DNA of 36,039 bases from contig MHDI01000094.1 in NCBI GenBank assembly GCA_001804915.1, positions 1 through 36,039 on the forward strand, given 5' to 3'. The notes under the pieces were generated by a model. The model worked only from the letters and a program-made list of their open reading frames with translations, searched no databases and was not told where the DNA came from. This DNA is from Nitrospinae bacterium RIFCSPHIGHO2_02_FULL_39_82 (GTDB lineage: Bacteria > Nitrospinota > Nitrospinia > UBA9942). This document shows positions 8,288-16,430 of this stretch, piece by piece; position 1 is the first letter of the stretch, and every line of letters starts with the position of its first letter. Position numbers and translations under genes: made by a program.

Positions 8288-8728
8288 ATGAAAAGATATT
8301 TATTTATGCTATTTATTTTTACCTTTTTTCTTTTTGGTTTTACATTGTCTTTATATGCCCTTTCTGCTGATGAATTTCTTGAAAAGGTCAAATTTACAGG
8401 CAAGCCTGTTGCAAAGAAGGGGAATCCTGCCGAAGGGAAGGAGAATTATGCAATGTTCTGCACAAATTGCCATGGTGAGAAGGGCGAGGGTAATGGACCA
8501 GTAGCAAGTGTGGCAAAGATGGACCCTAAACCGAAAAATCATACAGATGGAAAATATATGAATGAAAGGAAGAGTGAAGATTTGTTTAAAGTTATAAAAC
8601 TCGGAGGGAAGGGAGTGGATAAATCTGTTTATATGCCGGCATTTGGTATGATTCTGTCCGAAGAAGAAATTTGGAATCTAATAGCCTATTTACGCACAAT
8701 AGCAGCACCACCATATTCCGGAAATTGA
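8288..8728 (+). CDS. Exported monoheme cytochrome c
   Basis: A 146-residue cytochrome c with a signal peptide (about 1-25), heme site CTNCH at 58-62 and likely ligand Met116 in YMPAFG. The DPKPKNHTD segment and the C-terminal helix (EEEIWNLIAYLRT) mirror the cytochrome at 178 and the first cytochrome domain of the 5200 fusion, so it is a local paralogue. A G-rich ribosome binding site lies directly before ATG at 8288, and it begins 13 bases after the CuA protein gene. That pairing makes it a reasonable electron partner of the CuA domain, which is inference. Confidence 0.92.
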   Translation: MKRYLFMLFIFTFFLFGFTLSLYALSADEFLEKVKFTGKPVAKKGNPAEGKENYAMFCTNCHGEKGEGNGPVASVAKMDPKPKNHTDGKYMNERKSEDLFKVIKLGGKGVDKSVYMPAFGMILSEEEIWNLIAYLRTIAAPPYSGN

Positions 8729-8754
8729 AAGAATTCAGACTTAAGGGAGGTTTT

Positions 8755-10518
8755 ATGGGTAAGAGATATAAATTTAAGGTAAATCCAAAACTTTACGAAG
8801 GGATTCCATGTCAGACTAACTGTCCTGTCCATACAGATGTCAGGGGTTATGTAACACTTATATCTCAGGGGAGATTTGAAGAGGCTTATGACCTTATAAG
8901 GGAGACAAACCCGTTCCCATCTGTCTGCGGGAGGGTCTGCCAGCATTTTTGTGAAGTAAACTGTAGCAGACAGAGAATAGATGATAAATCAGTCTCAATC
9001 TGCACACTAAAGAGGTCAGCATCTGATTATACACTTAGAAAGAGGGGCAAACAGCCTTCTGCAAAATTTTATGGCACATTGGAAAAGGTGGCAGTTATAG
9101 GTGCTGGACCTGCAGGACTTACCACCGCCCATGACCTTGCAAGACTCGGATATAGGGTTACTGTATTTGAATCTCTCCCATTTGCTGGAGGAATGCTGAT
9201 TGCAGGGATACCTGCGTATAGACTACCGAGGGATATCATTCAGGCTGAGGTGGATTATATAAAGAGTATTGGAGTTGATATAAAACTAAATACCAAAGTG
9301 GGGAAAGACATTCAGATAAAGGATTTGATGAAGGAGTATAAGGCTATCCTTATAGCAGCGGGTGCCCATAAACCTGTTAAGTTAAATATATTAGGTGAGG
9401 AATATGAAGGGCTGATTCATGGTGCTACATTCATGCAAAAGGTGAACATGAATGAGCCATTAAATCTCAAAGGGAAGAGGGTAGGGGTGGTAGGTGGCGG
9501 TTTCACTGCAATGGATGCGTCTCGCTCGGCGATAAGACTTGGTGCATCAGAGGTATATATTATCTATAGAAGGACAAGGGAGGAGATACCTGTAAATGAA
9601 AAGGAGATTATTGAGGCAGAAGAAGAGGGGGTACAGTTTAAATACCTCATATCACCTGTGAGGATATTGAGCAGGGATGGGAAAAATATATCGGGGGTAG
9701 AGTGTATAAAAAATGAGTTGGGTGAACCTGATAAGAGCGGGAGAAGGAAACCAGTCCCTGTTAAAGGTTCAGAGTTTGTTATGGATTTGGATATCATAGT
9801 CCCTGCAGTAAGCCAGGCACCTGATATGTCATTCATAGGTGATAGTATGGGGTTCAGGATGACAAACTGGGGGACAATAGCAGTTGACCCCTCTACATTT
9901 GATACCAACATAAAAGGGATATATGCCTGCGGTGATTTCATTACAGGGACAAGGGATGTAATAAATGTCATAGCAGATGGACATAAGTCAGCTATGGCTA
10001 TAGATAAATTTTTGAGGGGGGTTGATGCAGATGAAGAAATAGAGGAGATTGAAAGGGTTGTAGTTGGTTATCCTCGTAAAGAGAGGGGATACGATACTAT
10101 AAGAAGGCATAAGGCGATGACAATTTCAATTGAGAACAGGGTATCGACTTTTAAAGAAGTAGAAACGGGTTTTACAGGAGAGGATGCAATGATGGAGGGA
10201 AAGAGATGCCTCCAGTGTAATCACATCTGGACACATCTGACTGAAAAATGTTTCCTCTGTAAAAACTGTGAAGATGTATGTCCGGTGAATTGTCTGACAG
10301 TTGTTCGTCTTGATGAGCTGGCACACAATAGATTTTTCAATGAAAATATTCCACTTATAACTCAGGGTATCATACCTGTTGAAATAAAAAGGGAACTTTG
10401 TATAAGGTGTGGACTCTGCGAACAGGTCTGCCCTGCAGATGCTATAACATTTATTTCTACCCGACCAGCTAAGAAGGAAAAGATGGTTATTTTGGAAGAA
10501 GTAACATCGTTGCTATAA
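8755..10518 (+). CDS. GltD-like FAD/Fe-S oxidoreductase with C-terminal 2x[4Fe-4S] ferredoxin domain
   Basis: A 587-residue cytoplasmic flavoprotein. The N-terminal cysteine-rich module (Cys19, 23, 58, 62, 66, 70) is the Fe-S domain shared with the glutamate synthase small subunit and dihydropyrimidine dehydrogenase. The FAD site GAGPAG is at 116-121 and a second dinucleotide site (GVVGGGFTAMDA) follows near 250. At the C-terminus lie two cysteine clusters, 499-513 and CIRCGLCEQVCP at 549-560, typical of bacterial ferredoxins. It would move electrons between NAD(P)H and a ferredoxin-like or quinone-linked partner. The start is ATG at 8755, seven bases after a GGGAGG; a longer in-frame extension to 8671 would run back into the previous gene. 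It differs from true GltD by the ferredoxin tail and by the absence of a gltB neighbour. Confidence 0.9.
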   Translation: MGKRYKFKVNPKLYEGIPCQTNCPVHTDVRGYVTLISQGRFEEAYDLIRETNPFPSVCGRVCQHFCEVNCSRQRIDDKSVSICTLKRSASDYTLRKRGKQPSAKFYGTLEKVAVIGAGPAGLTTAHDLARLGYRVTVFESLPFAGGMLIAGIPAYRLPRDIIQAEVDYIKSIGVDIKLNTKVGKDIQIKDLMKEYKAILIAAGAHKPVKLNILGEEYEGLIHGATFMQKVNMNEPLNLKGKRVGVVGGGFTAMDASRSAIRLGASEVYIIYRRTREEIPVNEKEIIEAEEEGVQFKYLISPVRILSRDGKNISGVECIKNELGEPDKSGRRKPVPVKGSEFVMDLDIIVPAVSQAPDMSFIGDSMGFRMTNWGTIAVDPSTFDTNIKGIYACGDFITGTRDVINVIADGHKSAMAIDKFLRGVDADEEIEEIERVVVGYPRKERGYDTIRRHKAMTISIENRVSTFKEVETGFTGEDAMMEGKRCLQCNHIWTHLTEKCFLCKNCEDVCPVNCLTVVRLDELAHNRFFNENIPLITQGIIPVEIKRELCIRCGLCEQVCPADAITFISTRPAKKEKMVILEEVTSLL

Positions 10519-10525
10519 ACAAGCT

Positions 10526-10915
10526 ATGCTAATAGTAAAAGAGATAATGAATCCTAATGTCTATAGTCTCGCATCCAATACCATACTTCGGAAAGTTGCC
10601 AGGGTTATGAGGGATAAAAAAGTAGGGTGTATCATTGTTAAAAAAAATGGTGAGTTCGTGGGGGTTGTTACTGAAGTAGATATTGTCAGAAAAGGGATTG
10701 CAGAAAATTTGGACATGGATTTAACAAAAATGGAAGATATTATGAGTGCGCCTCTTATCACAATAGATTCCAATAAAACAGTAACAGATGCAAATGAAAT
10801 CATGGATAAGAATGGAACACGGCATCTGGCTGTTAAAGAGGGAAGGGAAATTATAGGTATTATCTCTGCCCGCGACCTCATCCATCCTCCATACTTAGAT
10901 GGAGAAGGGTGGTGA
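10526..10915 (+). CDS. Tandem CBS-domain protein
   Basis: A 129-residue protein made only of two CBS domains (about 4-58 and 70-124), each ending in a VGVVTEVDIV- or IGIISARDLI-type strand-helix. Paired CBS domains bind adenine nucleotides and usually act as regulatory modules. It starts seven bases after the oxidoreductase stop and so may sense energy state for that enzyme, which is inference. It is the last plus-strand gene of the respiratory cluster and converges on fabI with only 15 bases between the stops. No clear intrinsic terminator is visible between them. Confidence 0.88.
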   Translation: MLIVKEIMNPNVYSLASNTILRKVARVMRDKKVGCIIVKKNGEFVGVVTEVDIVRKGIAENLDMDLTKMEDIMSAPLITIDSNKTVTDANEIMDKNGTRHLAVKEGREIIGIISARDLIHPPYLDGEGW

Positions 10916-10930
10916 TTTTAGTAAATGATA

Positions 10931-11701
10931 TTACATCCCCACTATGTTATACCCTGCATCCACATGTATAATCTCACCGGTTACACCGTTTGAGAGGTCA
11001 CTGCAAAGGTAAAGGGCTGTCTTCCCAACCTCTTCAGCCGTGATATTTCTTTTGAGTGGTGATTTTTCCTGACAATGTTCCAGCATGGTTCTAAGTCCTG
11101 ATATACCTGATGCAGCGAGTGTCTTTATCGGTCCTGCAGATATGGCATTTACCCTTATTCCATTCGGCCCCATATCTGATGCAAGATAGCGGACACTTGC
11201 CTCCAGTCCTGCCTTTGCAACACCCATGACATTATAGTTTGGTATTACCTTTTCAGAACCATAGTAAGTCAGTGTAACAATACTCCCGTTTCTTCCCTTC
11301 ATAAGCGGTTCAGCATGTCTGCATAACAATGTCATTGAATAGACACTGACATCCATTGCCAGTAAAAATCCTTCTCTGCTTGTATTTATGTATCTACCAG
11401 AAAGCTCATCTTTATTGGCAAATGCAAGGGAATGGATCATAAAATCTATACCTTGAAACACTTCGCCTGTTTTTTTAAAAACTTGCTCAACCTGTTCATC
11501 CTTGCTTACATCACATGGTTCAATGATTTTTGCACCAACACTTTCTGCCAGTGGTCTTACCCTCTTTTCCAGAATCTCATTTTGATATGTAAATGCAACT
11601 TCAGCCCCTGCATCCGTCAACTGCTTTGCACATGCCCAGGCAATACTCCTTTCATTCGCCACACCGAATACAATCCCTTTCTTGCCTTCCATCAATTTCA
11701 T
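10931..11701 (-). CDS. fabI: Enoyl-[acyl-carrier-protein] reductase (NADH), FabI type
   Basis: A 256-residue short-chain dehydrogenase family enzyme that performs the last reduction of each fatty-acid elongation round. The FabI pattern is clear: GVANERSIAWACA for NAD binding, Tyr146, and the catalytic pair Tyr156/Lys163 in the Tyr-x6-Lys spacing, at the same numbers as in E. coli FabI. Ser-Ala-Gly-Pro-Ile (residues near 198) and the C-terminal NVDAGY-like end also fit. GGAGGG lies three bases before ATG; a second in-frame ATG at 11692 is an alternative. It sits alone, 16 kb from the main fatty-acid operon, downstream of a dead methyltransferase gene. Confidence 0.95.
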   Translation of the reverse strand: MKLMEGKKGIVFGVANERSIAWACAKQLTDAGAEVAFTYQNEILEKRVRPLAESVGAKIIEPCDVSKDEQVEQVFKKTGEVFQGIDFMIHSLAFANKDELSGRYINTSREGFLLAMDVSVYSMTLLCRHAEPLMKGRNGSIVTLTYYGSEKVIPNYNVMGVAKAGLEASVRYLASDMGPNGIRVNAISAGPIKTLAASGISGLRTMLEHCQEKSPLKRNITAEEVGKTALYLCSDLSNGVTGEIIHVDAGYNIVGM

Positions 11702-11750
11702 ATACCCTCCGTTTAAGCCGTTTGAACCGTTATTTTTTAAATCCCCCGAA

Positions 11751-11955
11751 TTATGAAGAGAGTATCATCTCTGTAAGCATACCTGTCCCTGTGCCAAGTT
11801 CTAATATTTTCAGTCTATTGTTTCGATTTGGGCAAATCATATTAACAACAGTTCCATAGAAATTGTAAAAACCGGGTATCATTTTTTCTCTCTTGGAAGA
11901 ATCGTATTTCTTTGCCCAATTTTTGAAAATGTATCTTTACACCGTCAGCCTTCAT
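11751..11955 (-). pseudogene. Decayed SAM-dependent methyltransferase (N-terminal remnant, frameshifted)
   Basis: The minus strand from ATG at 11955 encodes MKADGVKIHFQK, then must shift frame to continue as NWAKKYDSSKREKMIPGF and on through LKILELGTGTGMLTEMIL to a TAA at 11753-11751. ELGTGTG is the SAM-binding motif I of class I methyltransferases. The total of 205 bases is not a multiple of three, in line with one frameshift, and the remaining two thirds of a normal methyltransferase are missing. Its ATG overlaps the stop of the DUF3108-like gene as ATGA, so it was once translationally coupled to it. A sequencing error could explain the frameshift but not the truncation. Confidence 0.7.
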
Positions 11956-12752
11956 AGTAGCGATAGATTGGTTCTATTGTTTGTTAAAATGCCTGTTATG
12001 TCCCCAAAAACTATTGCATCTTCAACTGTTGCTGTTAGGGGAAGCAAATCTTTGGTAAACCATATCCAGACTATCCCTTTTGATTTGAATATTGCACCAG
12101 GAACCTTTACCAACAGCATATATCCATCTCCCTCCTCTATGCCTAACTTTTTCTTTACAGCAATCTCTTCTTCTTGAGAGGATACATAGATGGAATAATC
12201 CACAATCCCTTTGTCAGGGATTCCTTTTACAACATAATTCTTCCCCTTTTCAATATTTCCTAAAAATCCAAATCTAAAGTTGAAAAGTGCAGAGAGGATA
12301 TCCTCATAAATTATAGTTGGAGGTATATCTTCAATTGTTTCCTTTATAAGTTTTTGCGTAAAGGAAACACTGTTAATTATTTTATTGGTTTCATAATCCA
12401 TAGAACTAATAGACTGCCATATCTTATTACCGACAATCTCAATCCTTTCAAATTTTATAGATATTAACCTGTTTAGATTTTCATCATACATGAGATGAGA
12501 AATGTATATATATTTGCGGTAACTTGTAATGAAACCTATAAATCCAAGTGTCTCAGCCTCTAATACAGCAGTATAATCGTTATTAGTATTATTTCTTTTA
12601 AATGTTATTTTCCCTTCGGCAGCCTTTTTAAACCATAAAAAACTAATATCATAATGGAGGGATTCCTCCGGCAAGTCAATTGCAAAAACTGTATTAGTAA
12701 GACAGAAGATTGATAAGAAGATGGATGTTATGATTTTAATTAAATGTTTCAT
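11952..12752 (-). CDS. Exported DUF3108-like protein
   Basis: A 266-residue protein with a signal peptide (cleavage likely after residue 24, VFA-ID) and a beta-rich body without cysteines for catalysis. The pattern LHYDISFLWFKKAAEGKITF near the start and the overall layout resemble DUF3108 periplasmic proteins of unknown function; this is recognition by eye and moderately sure. Its stop overlaps the start of the broken methyltransferase gene. A tRNA gene lies about 100 bases upstream on the same strand. Confidence 0.8.
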   Translation of the reverse strand: MKHLIKIITSIFLSIFCLTNTVFAIDLPEESLHYDISFLWFKKAAEGKITFKRNNTNNDYTAVLEAETLGFIGFITSYRKYIYISHLMYDENLNRLISIKFERIEIVGNKIWQSISSMDYETNKIINSVSFTQKLIKETIEDIPPTIIYEDILSALFNFRFGFLGNIEKGKNYVVKGIPDKGIVDYSIYVSSQEEEIAVKKKLGIEEGDGYMLLVKVPGAIFKSKGIVWIWFTKDLLPLTATVEDAIVFGDITGILTNNRTNLSLL

Positions 12753-12856
12753 GAACTTATTTTATTAAAAATCCAGAGTCAATCTTTTTTTTAGTTTTCA
12801 TATTCTATACTTTCCTATTAATTCAGTCAGTGAAAGTCTGTGGCAAATGGATTAAT

Positions 12857-12943
12857 TGGTGCCGAAGGGGGGACTCGAACCCCCACATCCTTGCGGACAT
12901 TAGACCCTGAATCTAACGCGTCTGCCAATTCCGCCACTTCGGC
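12857..12943 (-). tRNA. tRNA-Leu (anticodon CAG)
   Basis: An 87-base tRNA on the minus strand. The acceptor stem GCCGAAG pairs fully with CTTCGGC (12861-12867), followed by discriminator A and an encoded CCA (12857-12859). The anticodon arm is TTAGA-TTCAGGG-TCTAA, giving anticodon CAG. A long variable arm built on TGTCCGCAAGGATG, typical of class II tRNA-Leu, and the T arm GGGGGTTCGAGTCCCCC are both clear. Confidence 0.97.
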
Positions 12944-12945
12944 AT

Positions 12946-12972
12946 TTTAGAAATTACTCTATCATTTCTAAA
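12946..12972. promoter_or_regulatory. 9-bp perfect dyad over the tRNA promoter -10
   Basis: TTTAGAAAT (12946-12954) and ATTTCTAAA (12964-12972) are perfect reverse complements separated by nine bases. The central bases contain the candidate -10 of the tRNA-Leu promoter, so this could be an operator. No T run follows on either strand, which argues against a terminator. Confidence 0.45.
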
Positions 12973-12985
12973 TATCTTAAGTCAA
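12956..12985 (-). promoter_or_regulatory. Candidate sigma70 promoter for tRNA-Leu
   Basis: On the minus strand, TTGACT (12985-12980) is followed after 18 bases by TAGAGT (12961-12956). The -35 matches five of six consensus bases and the -10 four of six. Initiation would fall a few bases before the tRNA 5' end at 12943. Confidence 0.5.
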
Positions 12986-13006
12986 TTAATGAGGGTGTCG
13001 GCTAAG

Positions 13007-13681
13007 TTAGTGTGATTTGATAATAATAAAATCTGCCTTTTCAGGTAGCGACCAATACAGGGCACGGGCATCATCTGTATCCATTACAGTTTCTATGCGG
13101 GTAAAAGGTGTTTTTTTAAAATAGTTCCATATCAGTTGTAAGGAATTCCAGAGGTGTATCAGTTTCTTCTTTATGTAATTTAAAGCCGATAGAAAAATGT
13201 TGTTATGAAATTGGGGGGTTACGGATATAGAGAGGTCGTTATTAAAATATAATATATAATTTGTTGGCATATCTTTTATGTCAAAGGTATTAGCCTGTGC
13301 AGGCATACTGGAAGGGTTATCACCAGTTTCATTTTTAGGTTGCTGTGGGGTTATCTCGGTCCTTTTTGGGGAAAACAATGCCTTTCTTTTCGTAAATATA
13401 TAACTTTGACCGATATATCTTTTTCCTAATATATTCATGTCAATAATATAGAATTCTCTTAAAATAATCCCTTTTGCCTTGAAAAATATCTTTTTGTCAT
13501 TTATATCCAATGCCAGATATGTAAGGGGTTTGCCTGCTATCCTTAATTCTGTTTCAAGAAGGGTGTTTTCTTTTCTAAAGTGTTCTATATCTCTTAAATT
13601 ATTGCCGGCAAATAAGGCATTATCCTGAGATAGGAAAATAAATGACACTGCCAACAAGAGGTGCCAACGGATATTTTGCAT
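13007..13681 (-). CDS. Exported protein of unknown function
   Basis: A 224-residue protein with a signal peptide (about 1-25, NALFA-G). I do not recognise the family. The middle (about 105-135) is rich in Pro, Gln, Asn and Thr and is probably a flexible linker between two small domains; the C-terminal part has basic and aromatic residues. It lies downstream of two L,D-transpeptidase genes on the same strand and could belong to the same cell-envelope group. There is no obvious ribosome binding site before ATG at 13681. Confidence 0.75.
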   Translation of the reverse strand: MQNIRWHLLLAVSFIFLSQDNALFAGNNLRDIEHFRKENTLLETELRIAGKPLTYLALDINDKKIFFKAKGIILREFYIIDMNILGKRYIGQSYIFTKRKALFSPKRTEITPQQPKNETGDNPSSMPAQANTFDIKDMPTNYILYFNNDLSISVTPQFHNNIFLSALNYIKKKLIHLWNSLQLIWNYFKKTPFTRIETVMDTDDARALYWSLPEKADFIIIKSH

Positions 13682-13765
13682 AATTTAAAAGAAGAGTTTC
13701 GGGGAGGAAGGATTAGAATAAAATATATGAACGATTGAACCCTCAAACCCTTGAATAGTTATTAC

Positions 13766-14458
13766 TCAAAAAATATATACCTTTGTTCCTATACTAGTAG
13801 CCTTATAAACTGTTTTCAAATCATTATCACCCAGTCGGATACACCCATGGGTAACCGATTTGCCGAGGAGTCTGGTGTAGAGCGTCCCATGAATGAAGTA
13901 ACCATTACCAATTTCAAGGGCATAATCCCCGAGAACCCCTTCTTCAAATCTATCATAATAATTTTTTGGTATATCTTCTCCTTCTTCAATGAATGCCCAA
14001 TCAGGTTTTACCCAGGAAGGACCTACTATTTTTTTCTTAATTGCAAATTCACCACGAGGCGTATCAAATACCCATCTCCTCTCTTTATTCTTCGGGTCTA
14101 TAAGAAAGCTGCCGCTGCCTGTAGATACTGTTGCCTGATGTATGACCTTATTTCCCCTTTTCAGATAGAGGATATTTTTTGCCGTGTCTATTACAATATA
14201 ATTGCTGTTTGGCAGCAAGAAAGATAAAGATTTTTTCAGTTCGCTATTCCTTTTGATTATTTTTTTTGCATCAACAGAATCTGCGTTTTTTACAAGATTC
14301 TTATCTACCTTTTCTTCTATATAATATACTATGCCGTGCAATGTAAAAGACAGGATAACTGATATTGCAAGAAGACTGCCTATAAGCCATTTTAAAGGTA
14401 AACAAAAAGATGTCCTGTCGTTGTCATTATTGATTATTATTTTTTCTGCACATTCCAT
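13766..14458 (-). CDS. Membrane-anchored L,D-transpeptidase (YkuD family)
   Basis: A 230-residue protein with one N-terminal membrane helix (about 24-48) and a periplasmic YkuD catalytic domain. Residues His190 (FIHGTLY), His204 and Cys206 (VTHGCIRLG) form the usual active-site pattern. Such enzymes form 3-3 peptidoglycan cross-links or attach lipoproteins to peptidoglycan through a meso-DAP residue. It starts 11 bases after the next L,D-transpeptidase gene and is likely co-transcribed with it. Context with two lysine-ended lipoproteins favours the attachment role, which is inference. Confidence 0.92.
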   Translation of the reverse strand: MECAEKIIINNDNDRTSFCLPLKWLIGSLLAISVILSFTLHGIVYYIEEKVDKNLVKNADSVDAKKIIKRNSELKKSLSFLLPNSNYIVIDTAKNILYLKRGNKVIHQATVSTGSGSFLIDPKNKERRWVFDTPRGEFAIKKKIVGPSWVKPDWAFIEEGEDIPKNYYDRFEEGVLGDYALEIGNGYFIHGTLYTRLLGKSVTHGCIRLGDNDLKTVYKATSIGTKVYIF

Positions 14459-14469
14459 AACTCTGATAT

Positions 14470-15597
14470 CTAGGTCTTTAGATACGCCTCTAATTTTTTG
14501 AGGCTATTATAAAATTCATTGTTTGGGTTTATAGTACCCACAATAGTAACGGGCGTCCCCACAGTAACCATTTCAAAGAGCTTGTCCATATCATGATTCT
14601 CAAGGGCGATGCAACCGTATGTAGTGCCATCATTTCCCCCTCCATGAATCTCAATAAGCCCACCTATCTTTGAGGTTTTTGAGATAAGCCCTCTCTGCTT
14701 TGCTCTTAAAAATTCCCTTTTATCATCCTGATTTGGATAGTTTAAAAGGAGTGCCTTGTAATATTTGCTTTCTCCTTCTCCAGCCTTTTTGGTTATATGG
14801 TATCTCCCCTCCGGGGTAGCACCGTCGCCTGAAAGTAATTTATCTTTGTATCCATTATTACCCAGCCCTATATTAAAGGTTATTATAATTTTACCATTTT
14901 TGTATAGTGTAAGTGTTCGCTCTGCCTTATCAACTATAATGGCGGTTATTTTCTCTCTCCCCGACTCCTTAATCGTATCGTTTACAAATCTCCTCCATTT
15001 AACTATTAAATCATTATGTGCATATCGCCTGAGAATCGGAGTTACCAACTTTTCCGCATCTACCAGAAAGGTATATGCCGTCTCTATTTTTTCAAGGGCA
15101 GAATCATACTTCCCATTTTCAAGAGATATTTTTGCTTCTTTGATTGCGAGGTCTCCAAGCGTGAGTCTTTTTCTTGCCTGAATCCCTGCATTTATTTTCA
15201 GTGTCAGTTCATCTATAATTTTTACTCTATCCTTCAGACTTTTTATTTTATCAAAAACCATTTGTCTTTTTTCATCTCTTTTTGTCCTGACAATCCTTAA
15301 AACCTCGTTCCCTTCATCTATAATACCTTTGGTAATTTTATAAACCTCTTCATAATTCCTCAGTAATGAAAATCGTGATTTCTCGTGAATAATTTTATCC
15401 TTAAGCACCTTTATATTAAGTTTGAATCTTAGATATCCGTCAGGGAGGTATTTATCTGCATCAATTCTGTAGAGTTCTCTGTCAATATCTTCTATAGGTT
15501 TGATTTCAGGGGGTGGAGATGAATTACAGCTATAGGAAAGTATAATGAATATAAATGGGAGGACTATCGCCCTCCCATTTATTGATAAGTTTTGCAT
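14470..15597 (-). CDS. Lipoprotein L,D-transpeptidase (YkuD family) with N-terminal helical domain
   Basis: A 375-residue protein with a lipoprotein signal (ILSYSC, Cys24). A helical region (about 40-215) follows, and then a YkuD domain with His318 and Cys329 in the HGGG...GCIAL active site. Residues about 45-90 (AD-KYLPD ... F-LLR-Y) resemble the same region of the neighbouring lipoprotein at 15619-16254, so the two share a DUF4398-like helical module. The catalytic pattern indicates peptidoglycan 3-3 cross-linking or lipoprotein anchoring in the periplasm. It starts 21 bases after the lipoprotein gene, suggesting one transcription unit. Confidence 0.9.
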   Translation of the reverse strand: MQNLSINGRAIVLPFIFIILSYSCNSSPPPEIKPIEDIDRELYRIDADKYLPDGYLRFKLNIKVLKDKIIHEKSRFSLLRNYEEVYKITKGIIDEGNEVLRIVRTKRDEKRQMVFDKIKSLKDRVKIIDELTLKINAGIQARKRLTLGDLAIKEAKISLENGKYDSALEKIETAYTFLVDAEKLVTPILRRYAHNDLIVKWRRFVNDTIKESGREKITAIIVDKAERTLTLYKNGKIIITFNIGLGNNGYKDKLLSGDGATPEGRYHITKKAGEGESKYYKALLLNYPNQDDKREFLRAKQRGLISKTSKIGGLIEIHGGGNDGTTYGCIALENHDMDKLFEMVTVGTPVTIVGTINPNNEFYNSLKKLEAYLKT

Positions 15598-15618
15598 AAT
15601 TCTCAGGCCATAAAGAGA

Positions 15619-16254
15619 TTATTTTTTCCCCTTTTTCTTTCCCTTTGCCTTTTTTGCTGCCTCAACTTTTTCTATTGCCTGCTGAACCTGAGCTGAAACT
15701 GAATCCGCCTTCCCTTTTATAGAATTAGCCTTTGCAGTGGCACCACTATAGTCTTCACCATCAGTTGCCTTCTGAACTTCATGGAGAGAATCCTCCGCTG
15801 CCTTAATATCACCTTTCAATGCCTCAATCTCAGCCTTTGTCTCCTTTCCTGCGGGTGCCTTTTCTAACATTGTTTTGGCATTGCTGATAGAACTATTGGC
15901 TTCCCCCAAAGATGCTATAGCATTCTTTTTTGCCTCTTCCTTTTTTGCAAGAGTATCAGCCTTCAATTTTTCTGCATTAGTTCTTACAGATGCAAGCATC
16001 TCTTTTGCCTTATCATATTTTCTGAGGAGAGGAAATTTGCCATCCTGCACCTTAACCTCATCCAGTGCGGCAGATAATTCATCATCTAATCCTTTTGCAT
16101 TATCTGGCAGATACTTTTCTGCCCCTGCAGATTTTGCAGATTCCACAGCCTGCTTTGCAGAATCTATATCTTCAGTAGGTGGTTTTGCACAACCTGCAAT
16201 AAATAGCAATGTAATTAAAAAACAACTTAAAGATATTTTAATAACCCTTTTCAT
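15619..16254 (-). CDS. Lysine-ended helical lipoprotein (DUF4398-like)
   Basis: A 211-residue lipoprotein: lipobox FIAGC with Cys22, then an almost fully helical Ala/Lys/Glu-rich body and a very basic C-terminus ending in Lys-Lys. The region EKYLPD ... FPLLRKYDKAKEM (about 46-90) matches the N-terminal module of the adjacent transpeptidase. Braun lipoprotein is tied to meso-DAP through its C-terminal lysine by a YkuD enzyme, so the terminal lysines and the neighbouring enzymes suggest the same role here. AGGAGG lies about 13 bases upstream of the ATG. Function is inferred. Confidence 0.85.
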   Translation of the reverse strand: MKRVIKISLSCFLITLLFIAGCAKPPTEDIDSAKQAVESAKSAGAEKYLPDNAKGLDDELSAALDEVKVQDGKFPLLRKYDKAKEMLASVRTNAEKLKADTLAKKEEAKKNAIASLGEANSSISNAKTMLEKAPAGKETKAEIEALKGDIKAAEDSLHEVQKATDGEDYSGATAKANSIKGKADSVSAQVQQAIEKVEAAKKAKGKKKGKK

Positions 16255-16323
16255 CTTTCTTTAAAACCTCCTCTTATTCAATAGTTATAATGAATTAATT
16301 CCCCTATACTCGCAATTTAATCG

Positions 16324-16349
16324 TTATTGAGCTTTCTTCCCCTCAATAA
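16324..16349. promoter_or_regulatory. 8-bp perfect inverted repeat between the two lipoprotein genes
   Basis: TTATTGAG (16324-16331) and CTCAATAA (16342-16349) are reverse complements with a 10-base loop. It lies about 70 bases upstream of the 211-residue lipoprotein gene and may be an operator or a hairpin in its leader. No T run follows on either strand. Confidence 0.35.
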
Positions 16350-16394
16350 GTATAGGTTCAACAAGAACAGATATTGAACTTCAAAAGTAATTGA

Positions 16395-16411
16395 GACAGT
16401 TATAAACTGCC
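16395..16411 (-). terminator. Weak stem-loop after the small lipoprotein gene
   Basis: On the minus strand GGCAGTT-TAT-AACTGTC forms a seven-pair stem (one G-T pair) 20 bases after the stop of the 100-residue lipoprotein. There is no clear T run, so it may be only a weak terminator or mRNA end stabiliser. Confidence 0.3.
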
Positions 16412-16430
16412 CCGACTTCCGTTGTTAACC

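Noticed and set aside
8671-8755. N-terminal extension of the GltD-like oxidoreductase
   Set aside because: It overlaps the cytochrome gene in another frame, and the ATG at 8755 has a good ribosome binding site.
10880-10931. Intrinsic terminator between the CBS gene and fabI
   Set aside because: CTCCAT/ATGGAG can pair, but it lies within the CBS coding region and is not followed by a T run.
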